Below are positions 20,138 to 27,838 of a DNA stretch of 39,527 nt, piece after piece. A program made the translations under genes and the position numbers. Source of the DNA: Streptomyces sp. CBMA123 (lineage in GTDB: Bacteria > Actinomycetota > Actinomycetes > Streptomycetales > Streptomycetaceae). Position 1 is the first letter of the stretch, and each line of letters starts with the position of its first letter. The stretch covers positions 1 to 39,527 of the forward strand of contig NZ_MECK01000614.1 of the NCBI RefSeq assembly GCF_014596465.1, written 5' to 3'. The notes beneath the pieces are model-generated. The model was not told where the DNA came from and made no database searches. It saw only the letters and a program-made list of their open reading frames with translations.

Positions 20138-20415
20138 CGCGGGCGTCTACCTCCGGCGGATGCTGGGACTGGATCCTCCGGAGGGACGAGACGGCCTGGC
20201 CGCCCCGCGGTACCACCCTCCTTGGCCGCGGATACTGCGCTGCGGCCCTCTTGTTTGGGCTTGCTGCCGGGTCTAGTGGGCCGCCGCGGGCTGCGCGGTG
20301 ACCGTTCTTCCGGCGGCTCCGGGGTGATCTTCCCGTCGTGCACGCCCCCGGGCTCACACCGTCCCCGGGTCGCTGGTGGCTGCGTACGTCGGTACTCGTC
20401 CCATCTGCGCCTTGC
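20138..20415 (-). promoter_or_regulatory. T-box leader of ileS (translational type)
   Basis: The T-box core GGGTGGTACCGCGG is at 20205-20218 on the - strand and contains the UGG-ACC bulge that binds the uncharged tRNA acceptor end. A candidate isoleucine specifier ATC is at 20326-20328. No terminator lies between the T-box and ileS; instead CCTCCGG inside the palindrome at 20175-20184 can pair with CCGGAGG of the ileS ribosome-binding site (20149-20154 plus flank). That suggests tRNA-dependent control of translation initiation, as described for actinobacterial ileS T-boxes. Confidence 0.9.
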
Positions 20416-20421
20416 AGGGTC

Positions 20422-20453
20422 AGTCTATCGGCCGGGCGAGACGGTTTGTCCAA
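20422..20453 (-). promoter_or_regulatory. Putative ileS promoter
   Basis: On the - strand TAGACT (20422-20427) could be the -10. The -35 falls in TTTGGACAAAC (around 20445-20454), part of the inverted repeat GTTTG-TC-CAAAC. Spacing is 17-20 bp depending on the hexamer chosen. Transcription from about 20415 would give a leader of about 280 nt. From 20454 to 20609 the gap is G-rich and I see nothing else in it. Confidence 0.4.
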
Positions 20454-20609
20454 ACGGTTTCGGGGGAGGCCGGTCCGGGGGTGTGGTCCGGGCTGGTCGG
20501 CGGGGGCGGTTAGGCGGGGGTGAGGTGGGCACAAGTCTCTCAGCTCGCGGGGCGGGGCGCTCGGGGCGGCTGCCTGGGTGGGATCATCGTGAGGCGTCGG
20601 TATGTCAGG

Positions 20610-20638
20610 TTGTGACCGGTTTTGATCGGGATTATCGT
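20610..20638 (+). promoter_or_regulatory. Putative promoter of the TraR/DksA-type gene
   Basis: TTGTGA (20610-20615) and TATCGT (20633-20638) are 17 bp apart, placing the start near 20645. This excludes the upstream in-frame codon at 20622 and supports the ATG at 20700. Confidence 0.45.
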
Positions 20639-20699
20639 TCCGGCACTGGAAGCCGCCGGGAACCGGCGGCTCGATTCGTTCGTAGATGGGGTCGAAGCC

Positions 20700-21248
20700 A
20701 TGGCTGAGAAGGCAACCAGCGCGGGTACCGCCACCAAGCGGGCACGCAAGGCCGTGGCGGCCGACCCAGGGGAGGGGACCGTGACCACTACCGCACCTCA
20801 GAACACCAGTACCGACACCGTCACCGTGCCGCGCGGAGCCGAGTCGGTCGACCCGGCGACCCTGCCGGTCCGACCGGGCGAGGATCCCTGGACCTCCGAG
20901 GAGGTCCACGAGCTGCACGACGAACTGATCAGCGACCTGGAGCGGCTGCGCGGCGAGATCGACGCCGCCGAGGCCGCCATCTCCGGGCTGATGCGCGACT
21001 CCAACGACGGAGCCGGCGACGACCAGGTGGACGCCGGTACGAAGAACATCTCGCGGGAGAGCGAACTGGCCCTCGCCAACAACGCCCGGGACAGCCTCGC
21101 CCAGACCGAGCGCGCCCTGGAACGCCTGGAGGGCGTCGGCTTCGGCACCTGCGAGTCCTGCGGACAGGCCATCGGCAAGGCCCGGATGCAGGCCTTCCCC
21201 CGGGCCACGCTCTGCGTGCAGTGCAAGGCCAAGCAGGAACGCCGCTGA
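20700..21248 (+). CDS. TraR/DksA-family zinc-finger protein
   Basis: Small DksA/TraR-type protein; relatives bind RNA polymerase through the secondary channel, but the function of the actinobacterial group is not established. 182 residues from ATG 20700. The N-terminus (about 55 residues) is Ala/Thr/Lys-rich and poorly structured; a charged helical hairpin follows (WTSEEVHELHDELISDLERL, then SRESELALANNARDSLAQTE), and the C-terminus has C-x2-C (CESC) and C-x2-C (CVQC) flanking GKARMQAFPRATL. The acidic tip residues of true DksA are not clearly seen, with LMRDSNDGAGDDQVD at that place. Located between ileS and lspA as in other streptomycetes. Confidence 0.85.
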   Translation: MAEKATSAGTATKRARKAVAADPGEGTVTTTAPQNTSTDTVTVPRGAESVDPATLPVRPGEDPWTSEEVHELHDELISDLERLRGEIDAAEAAISGLMRDSNDGAGDDQVDAGTKNISRESELALANNARDSLAQTERALERLEGVGFGTCESCGQAIGKARMQAFPRATLCVQCKAKQERR

Positions 21249-21467
21249 CGGGGGGCCATCCGGGCGACCGGGCCGGGCGACCGGGGCGACGCGGGGGGTC
21301 GGGCTTGCCGTACGCTCGACCCCGTAACGTCGCCTGACTCGTCGGTACGGACGCGTTCAGGCCCTCATCGGCTCACATCGGCAGCGGAGCGGATCATCAG
21401 TACGCAAGGTTCCCCCCAGACCCGGGACGACGCCGTCCCGAACCCCGCGGATGACGCGGAGGCGGTT

Positions 21468-22076
21468 GTGGCCGAACCCACCGGGCCCTCCGGGGCGGGC
21501 TCCGCGGAGAACGGGGCGGTCCCCGCGAGTGGTGCCACCGCGGGAGGGGCCACGGCGATGGACGCGCCCAAGGGCCGGCGCCGGGTCGGGGTGCTGCTGG
21601 TCATCGCGGTCCTCGCGTTCCTGATCGACCTGGCCAGCAAGCTGCTCGTCGTCGCCAAGCTGGAGAACCACGCGGCGATCAAGGTGATCGGCGACGTCGT
21701 CACCTTCCAGGTGATCCGCAACTCCGGCGCGGCCTTCGGCATGGGGCAGGCGCTGACCGTCGTGTTCACCATGATCGCCTCGGCCGTCATCGTGGTGATC
21801 TGGCGGATCGCCCGCCGGCTGTACAGCCTCCCGTGGGCGATCGCGCTCGGGCTGCTGCTCGGCGGCGCCCTCGGCAACCTCACCGACCGGCTGTTCCGCG
21901 CGCCGGGCGTCTTCCGCGGTCACGTCGTGGACTTCATCTCGGTCCAGCACTTCGCGGTGTTCAACCTCGCGGACTCGGCGATCGTCTGCGGCGGCATCCT
22001 CGTGGTGCTGCTCTCCTTCCGCGGCAGCAACCCGGACGGGACCGTGCACCAGCAGGCGGAGAAGGGCGACAAGTAG
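21468..22076 (+). CDS. lspA: LspA, lipoprotein signal peptidase (signal peptidase II)
   Basis: Membrane aspartic protease that cleaves the signal peptide of prolipoproteins after lipid attachment. 202 residues from GTG 21468: a hydrophilic Ala/Gly-rich N-terminus (about 45 residues), then four membrane helices. The catalytic aspartates lie in GNLTDRLFR and FNLADSAIV, and the VVDF and NSGAAFG motifs are present. The frame is open far upstream without ATG, GTG or TTG near the expected place, so the start is uncertain. The stop is followed by a terminator at 22088. Confidence 0.93.
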   Translation: MAEPTGPSGAGSAENGAVPASGATAGGATAMDAPKGRRRVGVLLVIAVLAFLIDLASKLLVVAKLENHAAIKVIGDVVTFQVIRNSGAAFGMGQALTVVFTMIASAVIVVIWRIARRLYSLPWAIALGLLLGGALGNLTDRLFRAPGVFRGHVVDFISVQHFAVFNLADSAIVCGGILVVLLSFRGSNPDGTVHQQAEKGDK

Positions 22077-22087
22077 CGGGCCGCCCT

Positions 22088-22114
22088 CCGCCGGGACCGG
22101 GCAGGTCCCGGCGG
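22088..22114 (+). terminator. Hairpin terminator after lspA
   Basis: CCGCCGGGACC (22088-22098) and GGTCCCGGCGG (22104-22114) form a perfect 11-bp stem with a 5-nt loop, 11 bp after the lspA stop. No T-tract follows, which is common for streptomycete terminators. Confidence 0.75.
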
Positions 22115-22140
22115 GGGGAGGGGGCGCCGCGCGTTTCCGG

Positions 22141-22153
22141 CATACTCGTACGG
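22141..22153 (+). promoter_or_regulatory. -10 element of a leaderless rluD-type gene
   Basis: CATACT at 22141-22146 ends 7 nt before GTG 22154, and no ribosome-binding site lies at the usual distance. The preceding hairpin terminator supports a separate transcript. No convincing -35 was found. Confidence 0.4.
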
Positions 22154-23092
22154 GTGAGTACCGCAGCGCAGATCCGAAGCCTCCCCGTTCCCGACGGCCT
22201 GGAGGGCGAGCGCCTCGACGCCGCCCTCGCCCGGATGTTCGGCTTCTCCCGGACCAAGGCCGCCGAACTGGCCGCCGAGGGCAAGGTGACGCTCGACGGC
22301 GCCGTGGCCGGCAAGTCGGACCGGGTGACCGCCGGCTCCTGGCTGGAGGTCGAGATCCCCGCCCCCGCCGCCCCCGTGCAGATCGTGGCCGAGCCGGTCG
22401 AGGGCATGCGGATCGTCCACGACGACGACGACATCGTGCTGATCGACAAGCCGGTCGGCGTCGCCGCACACCCGAGCCCCGGCTGGACCGGCCCCACCGT
22501 CATCGGCGGGCTCGCCGCGGCCGGCTACCGGATCTCCACCTCCGGCGCGGCCGAGCGACAGGGCATCGTGCACCGGCTGGACGTCGGCACCTCGGGCCTG
22601 ATGGTCGTCGCCAAGTCCGAGCGGGCCTACACCGACCTCAAGCGGCAGTTCCACGACCGGATCACCGACAAGCGCTACCACACGCTCGTCCAGGGCCACC
22701 CGGACCCGCTGAGCGGCACCGTCGACGCGCCCATCGGGCGGCACCCCAGCTCGGACTGGAAGTGGGCGGTGACCCGCGACGGCAAGCCGTCCGTCACCCA
22801 CTACGACCTGATCGAGGCGTACCGGGCGGCCTCCCTGATGGCCATCAAGCTGGAGACCGGCCGCACCCACCAGATCCGCGTCCACATGTCCGCGCTGCGC
22901 CACCCCTGCGTCGGCGACCTGACGTACGGCGCCGACCCGACGCTCGCCAAGCGGCTCGGGCTCACCCGGCAGTGGCTGCACGCCGTCTCGCTCGGCTTCG
23001 AGCACCCGTCGGACGGACAGTGGGTCGAGTTCAGCAGCGAGTACTCGGCGGACCTGCAGAAGGCGCTCGACATCATCGCCTCGGAGAGCTGA
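22154..23092 (+). CDS. RluD-family 23S rRNA pseudouridine synthase
   Basis: Converts uridines in rRNA to pseudouridine. 312 residues: N-terminal S4 RNA-binding domain (about residues 17-65, GERLDAALARMFGFSRTKAAELAAEGKVTL), then the RluA/RluD catalytic domain with the HRLDVGTSGLMVVAK motif carrying the catalytic Asp, the LIDKPVGVAAHPSPGW segment, and GRTHQIRVHMSALRHPCVGD near the end. The GTG start at 22154 excludes a long upstream extension that runs antisense-like through lspA. It is followed 1 bp later by the acetyltransferase, so they probably form one transcript. Target sites are inferred from family only. Confidence 0.92.
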   Translation: MSTAAQIRSLPVPDGLEGERLDAALARMFGFSRTKAAELAAEGKVTLDGAVAGKSDRVTAGSWLEVEIPAPAAPVQIVAEPVEGMRIVHDDDDIVLIDKPVGVAAHPSPGWTGPTVIGGLAAAGYRISTSGAAERQGIVHRLDVGTSGLMVVAKSERAYTDLKRQFHDRITDKRYHTLVQGHPDPLSGTVDAPIGRHPSSDWKWAVTRDGKPSVTHYDLIEAYRAASLMAIKLETGRTHQIRVHMSALRHPCVGDLTYGADPTLAKRLGLTRQWLHAVSLGFEHPSDGQWVEFSSEYSADLQKALDIIASES

Positions 23093-23093
23093 G

Positions 23094-23555
23094 ATGGCCG
23101 TCTCCGTGCGGGTCGCTTCGGGCGACGCCGACCTGGAGCTGGTGCGGGCCGTCCGGCGCGAGGTGTTCGTCGTCGAGCAGAACGTGCCCGAGGAGCTGGA
23201 GTACGACGAGTACGACGCGACCTCGGTACACGTGCTGGCCGTGGGCACGGACGGCGCGGGGCTCGGGACCGGGCGGCTGATCTTCGGTGACCAGGCGCTG
23301 AAGCTGACCGGGGGCGCCGAGGGACGGGTGCTGCTCGGGCGGCTCGCCGTCGTCGCGGCGGCTCGGGGGACCGGGCTCGGGGTCGAGCTGGTCCGGGCGA
23401 TCGAGGCGGCGGGGCGCGAGCGCGGGGCCGTCGAGGTCGAGCTGCACGCGCAGGTGCAGGCGCTCGGGTTCTACGAGCGGCTGGGGTACGTGGCGGAGGG
23501 GCCGGTGTATGACGATGCCGGGATTCCGCATCGGACGATGACGAGGCTTCTGTAG
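23094..23555 (+). CDS. GNAT-family N-acetyltransferase
   Basis: Likely acetyl-CoA-dependent N-acyltransferase of the ElaA/YjcF type. 153 residues; N-terminal strand-helix (VRVASGDADLELVRAVRREVFVVEQNVPEE), the VLLGRLAVVAAARGTGLGVELVRAI segment with the pyrophosphate-binding pattern R-G-T-G-L-G, and the C-terminal ALGFYERLGYVAEGPVYDDAGIPHRTM block typical of this subgroup. The ATG at 23094 is 1 bp after the rluD stop, with GGAGAGCTGAG as ribosome-binding site. The substrate cannot be told from the sequence. A strong hairpin follows at 23620. Confidence 0.85.
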   Translation: MAVSVRVASGDADLELVRAVRREVFVVEQNVPEELEYDEYDATSVHVLAVGTDGAGLGTGRLIFGDQALKLTGGAEGRVLLGRLAVVAAARGTGLGVELVRAIEAAGRERGAVEVELHAQVQALGFYERLGYVAEGPVYDDAGIPHRTMTRLL

Positions 23556-23610
23556 CGGTTCGTAGGGTTTTTTCGCGGTCGGAGGTCGGTGCGGGTCTCG
23601 GCCTTCCGCT

Positions 23611-23650
23611 CGCGCGGTTCCCCGCGCCCCCTGTCGGGGCGCGGGGATTC
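23611..23650. terminator. Terminator hairpin; interspersed element copy 2
   Basis: CCCCGCGCCCC (23620-23630) and GGGGCGCGGGG (23636-23646) make a perfect 11-bp stem with loop CTGTC, followed by ATTCTTGTTGG. Flanks and loop resemble copy 1 at 16841-16880. It probably ends the rluD-GNAT transcript and could also stop transcription from the other side. Confidence 0.75.
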
Positions 23651-23691
23651 TTGTTGGGGCGCGGGCGCGGGGGTCAGCTGTCGGTGGTGCG

Positions 23692-23917
23692 GAGGCTCGT
23701 CGTCGGGCAGGTGGAAGATCCGCCTGAGTGGGTCGGCGGCGAGCAACAGGGCTGACGCGACGGCGAGTTGGAGGGGGATCCGGCAGCGGCGGAGCAGCGC
23801 CCAGACCGGTGCCCCGGGGTGGCCCGCGCTGATCCGCTGGAGGGCCTGGTCGACGATCCAGCCGACCGCGAGGGTGGCGGCGACGGTGGCGAGCACGGTG
23901 ATCAGCGGCCAGGGCAC
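23692..23917 (-). pseudogene. Possible N-terminal remnant of a membrane protein (MscS-like)
   Basis: From GTG 23917 about 75 codons read like the N-terminus of a streptomycete mechanosensitive-channel-type protein: a first membrane helix (PLITVLATVAATLAVGWIVD), then a polar link with LLRRCRIPLQLAVASALLLA starting a second. After residue 75 the frame stays open to 23471 but enters the terminator hairpin and runs antisense to the acetyltransferase, so the channel domain is missing. It could instead be a small expressed membrane protein. The family link rests on memory of related sequences. The rest of 23556-24045 holds no other gene. Confidence 0.35.
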
Positions 23918-24007
23918 GGGAGACCTTCTCGGGGTGGGAGAGGCGGGTGAGCCGTACGATACCGGCGCTTAGCGGGCTGAAACGGGTGAAAAGGGGTGAT
24001 GGCTTTA

Positions 24008-24045
24008 TCGGACACCTACCCGTGCGGCGGATACGATCTGCCCCC
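24008..24045 (+). promoter_or_regulatory. Putative leaderless promoter of the hydrolase-ABC gene
   Basis: TCGGAC (24008-24013) and TACGAT (24032-24037) are 18 bp apart; the -10 ends 8 nt before ATG 24046. No ribosome-binding site is seen. Confidence 0.45.
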
Positions 24046-26874
24046 ATGGAGTTCGGTGGGGCATGGCGTCGATGGCGCGGCCGGGGCACGTCGGTGCGGC
24101 GCAGGCTGCTGGCCGGGGTGGTGGCCCTGGTGGCGGTGGCCGGGGTCGGCACAGTGGCGGTGGCGTCCGACGGTGAGCAGGCGGTCCATCAAGAGGATCG
24201 TTTCCTCGGCATGCCGGAGACGCCCGGGAGCCCCGAGCAGGTCCGACTGGACACCTCGTTCTTCACCACCGGCACCAGCCCGCGCCCGGCCGTCCTGCTC
24301 GCGCACGGCTTCGGCGGCTCCAAGGAGGGCGAGCGGGACCGCGCCCAGCAGCTGGCCCGGCAGGGCTACGCGGTACTGACCTGGTCGGCGCGCGGCTTCG
24401 GGCACTCGGGCGGGAAGATCGGGCTGAACGCGCCCGACCGCGAGGTCGAGGACGTCAAGCACCTGGTGGACTGGCTGGCTCAGCGGCCCGAGGTGCAGCT
24501 CGACGGCCCCGGCGACCCCCGGGTCGGGATCACCGGCGCCTCGTACGGCGGGGCGATCTCGCTGCTGGCCTCGGCGTACGACCACCGGATCGACGCGGTG
24601 GCCACCCAGATCACCTGGTGGAACCTGGCCGACGCGCTGTTCCCGCAGGGAGTGGAGGGCTCGGGCGCGGCGGACGGCGTGTTCAAGAAGCTGTGGGCCG
24701 GGATCTTCTTCACCACCGGCTCGGCCGCCCCTGGTTCGGCGGGCGGTCTCGGGCCCTCGGGCGGTGCGCCGCGCAACGGGACCAAGCCGGATGCCGCCCC
24801 GGCCGACGGGCAGGTCGGCTGCGGTCGGTTCCTGGACTCGCTCTGCCAGATGTACGACCGGGTCGCGACCGCCGGGCACGCCGACCCGGAGGCCGTCGCG
24901 CTGCTGGACCGGTCGAGCCCGTCCTCGGTGGCGGCGCAGCTCAAGGCGCCCACCCTGGTGGTGCAGGGGCAGCAGGACTCGCTGTTCCCGCTCGACCAGG
25001 GCGACCAGATCGCCCGGGCGGTCGCGGCCAACGGCGCGCCCGTCTCGGTGGACTGGTTCGCGGGCGGGCACGACGGCGGGACGGACACCAGCGCCCGGGT
25101 GGACGACCGGGTGACCGCCTGGTTCGACCACTTCCTGAAGAATCGCGGCCTGCGGGGGCGCGGCGACGACACCGGGCCGCAGTTCCGGGTGACCCGGACC
25201 GGCGGCGTGGACTCGACCGGCTTCCAGGCCGTGCTGCGCGGCGCCGACGCCGACCGGTACCCGGGGCTCGGGGGGACGGCCACCCGCTCGATCGAGCTGG
25301 CCGGCGGGGAGCAGGCCGTCGCCAATCCGCCCGGCGGGGCGCCGCCGGGGATCTCGACGCTGCCCGGCATCGGCGCGCTGAGCCAGGCGGCCTCGCTCGG
25401 GGCCGGGCTCTCGCTGGACTTCCCCGGACAGAACGCCGCCTTCGAATCGGCGCCGCTGGACAAGCCGCTGCACCTCACCGGACAGCCGACCGTACCGGTG
25501 CGGGTGACGGCGGACCGGCCGGACGCGGTGCTGTTCGCGAAGCTGTACGACGTCGGGCCGGACGGCAAGGCCGTGCTGCCGCAGCAGCTCGCCGCTCCGC
25601 TGCGGGTCACGGGCGCCGACGCGGGGCGGACGGTGACCGTACGGCTGCCCGCCGTGGACCACGACTTCCCGGCCGGGCACCGGCTGCGGCTGGTGCTGGC
25701 CACCACCGACCTGGCGTACGCCTCGCCGGCCGACCCGGCCACCTACCGGGTGGCGGTGGCCGGGGCGCTCACCGCGCCGACCGTCGCAGAGCTGGTCACG
25801 GAGGCGGCGCCGCTGCCCGCGCGGACCTGGATGCTGCCGGTGGGCGCCGTGGTGGTGGCCGCCGGGCTGGTGCTGCTGCCGTTGGTACGGCGGCGGCTGC
25901 GACGTGGTGCGGCGGTGGGCGGCTTGGCGGGGCCCGCGTTCGATCCGGCACTGGCCGGGGTGCCGCTGGTCATCAGCGGGCTGAGCAAGCGCTACAAGGG
26001 CTCCCAGGACCGTTACGCCGTAAGGGAGTTGGGCTTCCGGGTGGAGCGGGGCCAGGTGCTCGGCCTGCTCGGGCCGAACGGCGCGGGCAAGACCACCACG
26101 CTGCGCATGCTGATGGGCCTGATCCGGCCGGACGCCGGGGAGATCAGGGTCTTCGGGCACCTGATCCGCCCCGGGGCGCCGGTGCTCTCGCGGGTCGGGG
26201 CGTTCGTCGAGGGCGCGGGCTTCCTGCCGCACCTCACCGGGCGCGCCAACCTGCGGCTGTACTGGCAGGCCACCGGGCGGCCGGAGGCCGACGCGCGCTT
26301 CGACGAGGCGCTCGCGATCGCCGGGCTCGGCGAGGCGCTGGACCGCGCGGTGCGGACGTACTCACAGGGCATGCGGCAGCGGCTCGCCATCGCCCAGGCG
26401 ATGCTCGGGATGCCGGACCTGCTGATCCTGGACGAGCCGACCAACGGACTGGACCCGCCGCAGATCCGCGAGATGCGCGAGGTGATGATCCGGTACGCGG
26501 CCGCCGGCCGGACCGTCATCGTGTCCAGCCACCTGCTGGCCGAGGTCGAGCAGAGCTGTACGGACCTGGTGGTGATGGACCGCGGGCGGCTGGTCACGGC
26601 CGGGCCGGTCGGCGAGATCGTCGGCGCCGGCGAGCTGCTGCTGATCGGCGTGGCCGCGCACGGCGACCCGGAGTCGGTCGTCGAGAAGGTCGGCGTGCTG
26701 GCCGGGGTCGGCTCGGCGGAGGCCGTCGAGGGCGGGCTGCTGGTCCGGCTGGACGGGCTGCCGGCGAGCGAACTGCTGGTGGAGCTGGTGCGGCTGGGGG
26801 TGCCGGTGGAGAGCGCCGGACCGCAGCGGCGCCTGGAGGACGCGTTCCTGTCGTTGATCGGAGGTGCGGCGTGA
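24046..26874 (+). CDS. Fusion of exported alpha/beta hydrolase (X-Pro peptidase-like) with ABC transporter ATPase
   Basis: 942 residues, two proteins in one. After a basic N-terminus, a signal-anchor helix (about 20-40) leads to an alpha/beta hydrolase with nucleophile S166 in GASYGG, acid D311 in QQDSLFP and H342 in GGHDGG. A beta-rich X-Pro-dipeptidase/CocE-type C-terminal domain (about 385-590) follows. A second membrane helix (about 594-613) returns the chain to the cytoplasm, where an ABC ATPase has Walker A G676-PNGAGKTT, signature S773-QGM, Walker B LILD796E and the SSH switch. The two helices give a consistent topology: hydrolase outside, ATPase inside. The permease follows with a 4-bp overlap. 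The cargo and the hydrolase substrate are unknown; drug or peptide export with processing is possible. Confidence 0.88.
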   Translation: MEFGGAWRRWRGRGTSVRRRLLAGVVALVAVAGVGTVAVASDGEQAVHQEDRFLGMPETPGSPEQVRLDTSFFTTGTSPRPAVLLAHGFGGSKEGERDRAQQLARQGYAVLTWSARGFGHSGGKIGLNAPDREVEDVKHLVDWLAQRPEVQLDGPGDPRVGITGASYGGAISLLASAYDHRIDAVATQITWWNLADALFPQGVEGSGAADGVFKKLWAGIFFTTGSAAPGSAGGLGPSGGAPRNGTKPDAAPADGQVGCGRFLDSLCQMYDRVATAGHADPEAVALLDRSSPSSVAAQLKAPTLVVQGQQDSLFPLDQGDQIARAVAANGAPVSVDWFAGGHDGGTDTSARVDDRVTAWFDHFLKNRGLRGRGDDTGPQFRVTRTGGVDSTGFQAVLRGADADRYPGLGGTATRSIELAGGEQAVANPPGGAPPGISTLPGIGALSQAASLGAGLSLDFPGQNAAFESAPLDKPLHLTGQPTVPVRVTADRPDAVLFAKLYDVGPDGKAVLPQQLAAPLRVTGADAGRTVTVRLPAVDHDFPAGHRLRLVLATTDLAYASPADPATYRVAVAGALTAPTVAELVTEAAPLPARTWMLPVGAVVVAAGLVLLPLVRRRLRRGAAVGGLAGPAFDPALAGVPLVISGLSKRYKGSQDRYAVRELGFRVERGQVLGLLGPNGAGKTTTLRMLMGLIRPDAGEIRVFGHLIRPGAPVLSRVGAFVEGAGFLPHLTGRANLRLYWQATGRPEADARFDEALAIAGLGEALDRAVRTYSQGMRQRLAIAQAMLGMPDLLILDEPTNGLDPPQIREMREVMIRYAAAGRTVIVSSHLLAEVEQSCTDLVVMDRGRLVTAGPVGEIVGAGELLLIGVAAHGDPESVVEKVGVLAGVGSAEAVEGGLLVRLDGLPASELLVELVRLGVPVESAGPQRRLEDAFLSLIGGAA

Positions 26875-27800
26875 GTGCCGTTTCCACGGACCCCGGCCCG
26901 GGCGAGCGCGCCGCGGCGGGCCACGTCTCTGCGGACCACGTCTCCGCGGACCACGTCTCTGCGGACCACGCGGAGGGGTACCGGGCGCGCCGGACCCTGC
27001 CGTTGCGGGTGGAGGCGATGCGGCAGCTGCGCCGGCGTCGCACGCTGGTGATCGGTGCGGTGCTGGCCGCCATGCCGTTCGTCATCCTGGCGGCGTTCCA
27101 GCTCGGCGGCACCCCCGGGCGCCCCGACCGGACCACCTTCATCGACCTGGCCACCGCCTCGGGTGCCAACTTCGCCGTCACCATGCTGTTCGTGGGCACC
27201 GGCTTCATGCTGGTGATCCCCGTCGCGCTGTTCTGCGGGGACACCGTGGCCTCGGAGGCCAGCTGGTCCTCGCTGCGTTACCTGCTGGCCGCGCCGGTGC
27301 CACGGGCGCGGCTGCTGGCCCGCAAGTTCGTGGTCGGGCTGGCGTTCTCGGCGGTCGCGGTCGTGATGCTGCCCGCGATCGGGCTGGTCGTGGGGACCCT
27401 GGCGTACGGGTGGGGGGACCTCAAGCTGCCCGCCGGGGCCAGCCTGCCGGCCGGGGAGGCGCTGCCCCGGATCGCGATCGCGGTGGCGTTCGTGTTCCTG
27501 AGTGAAATGGTGATCGCCGCGCTGGCGTTCTGGCTGTCGACGGCGACGGACGCGCCGCTGGGGGCGGTCGGCGGGGCGGTGTTCCTGTCGATCATCACCG
27601 GGGTGCTGGACGCCGTCACCGCGCTGGGGGGCCTGCGGGAATGGCTGCCGGCGCACTGGCAGTACGCCTGGGCGGACGCCCTGCAACCGCAGCTGGAGTG
27701 GGGCGGCATGCTGCAGGGGGTCTCGTTGTCGCTGTCGTACGCGGTGGTGCTGCTGGCCCTGGCCTTCCGCGGGTTCGCGCGCAAGGACGTGGTGTCGTAG
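26871..27800 (+). CDS. ABC-2-type transporter permease
   Basis: Membrane subunit partner of the preceding ATPase fusion. 309 residues with about six hydrophobic helices: one after RRRRTLVIG (about residues 60-80), then paired helices around FAVTMLFVGTGFMLVIPVALF, VVGLAFSAVAVVMLPAIGLVV, IAVAFVFLSEMVIAALAFWL, LGAVGGAVFLSIITGVLDAV and LSYAVVLLALAFRGF. SEASWSSLRYLLAAPVPRARLLARK is typical of ABC-2 permeases. The GTG overlaps the ATPase stop, so the pair is translationally coupled. The cytoplasmic N-terminus carries three 5-residue repeats (HVSAD). It ends 38 bp from the convergent TetR gene. Confidence 0.88.
   Translation: MSAVSTDPGPGERAAAGHVSADHVSADHVSADHAEGYRARRTLPLRVEAMRQLRRRRTLVIGAVLAAMPFVILAAFQLGGTPGRPDRTTFIDLATASGANFAVTMLFVGTGFMLVIPVALFCGDTVASEASWSSLRYLLAAPVPRARLLARKFVVGLAFSAVAVVMLPAIGLVVGTLAYGWGDLKLPAGASLPAGEALPRIAIAVAFVFLSEMVIAALAFWLSTATDAPLGAVGGAVFLSIITGVLDAVTALGGLREWLPAHWQYAWADALQPQLEWGGMLQGVSLSLSYAVVLLALAFRGFARKDVVS
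26922..26966 (+). repeat. 15-bp tandem repeat in permease N-terminus
   Basis: Three consecutive 15-bp units (CACGTCTCTGCGGAC, the middle one with one base different) encode HVSAD three times. The repeats keep the reading frame. Confidence 0.9.
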
Positions 27801-27838
27801 CGGGGTGGAAGCGGGAGCGGGGCATCGGGGGCGGGGGC

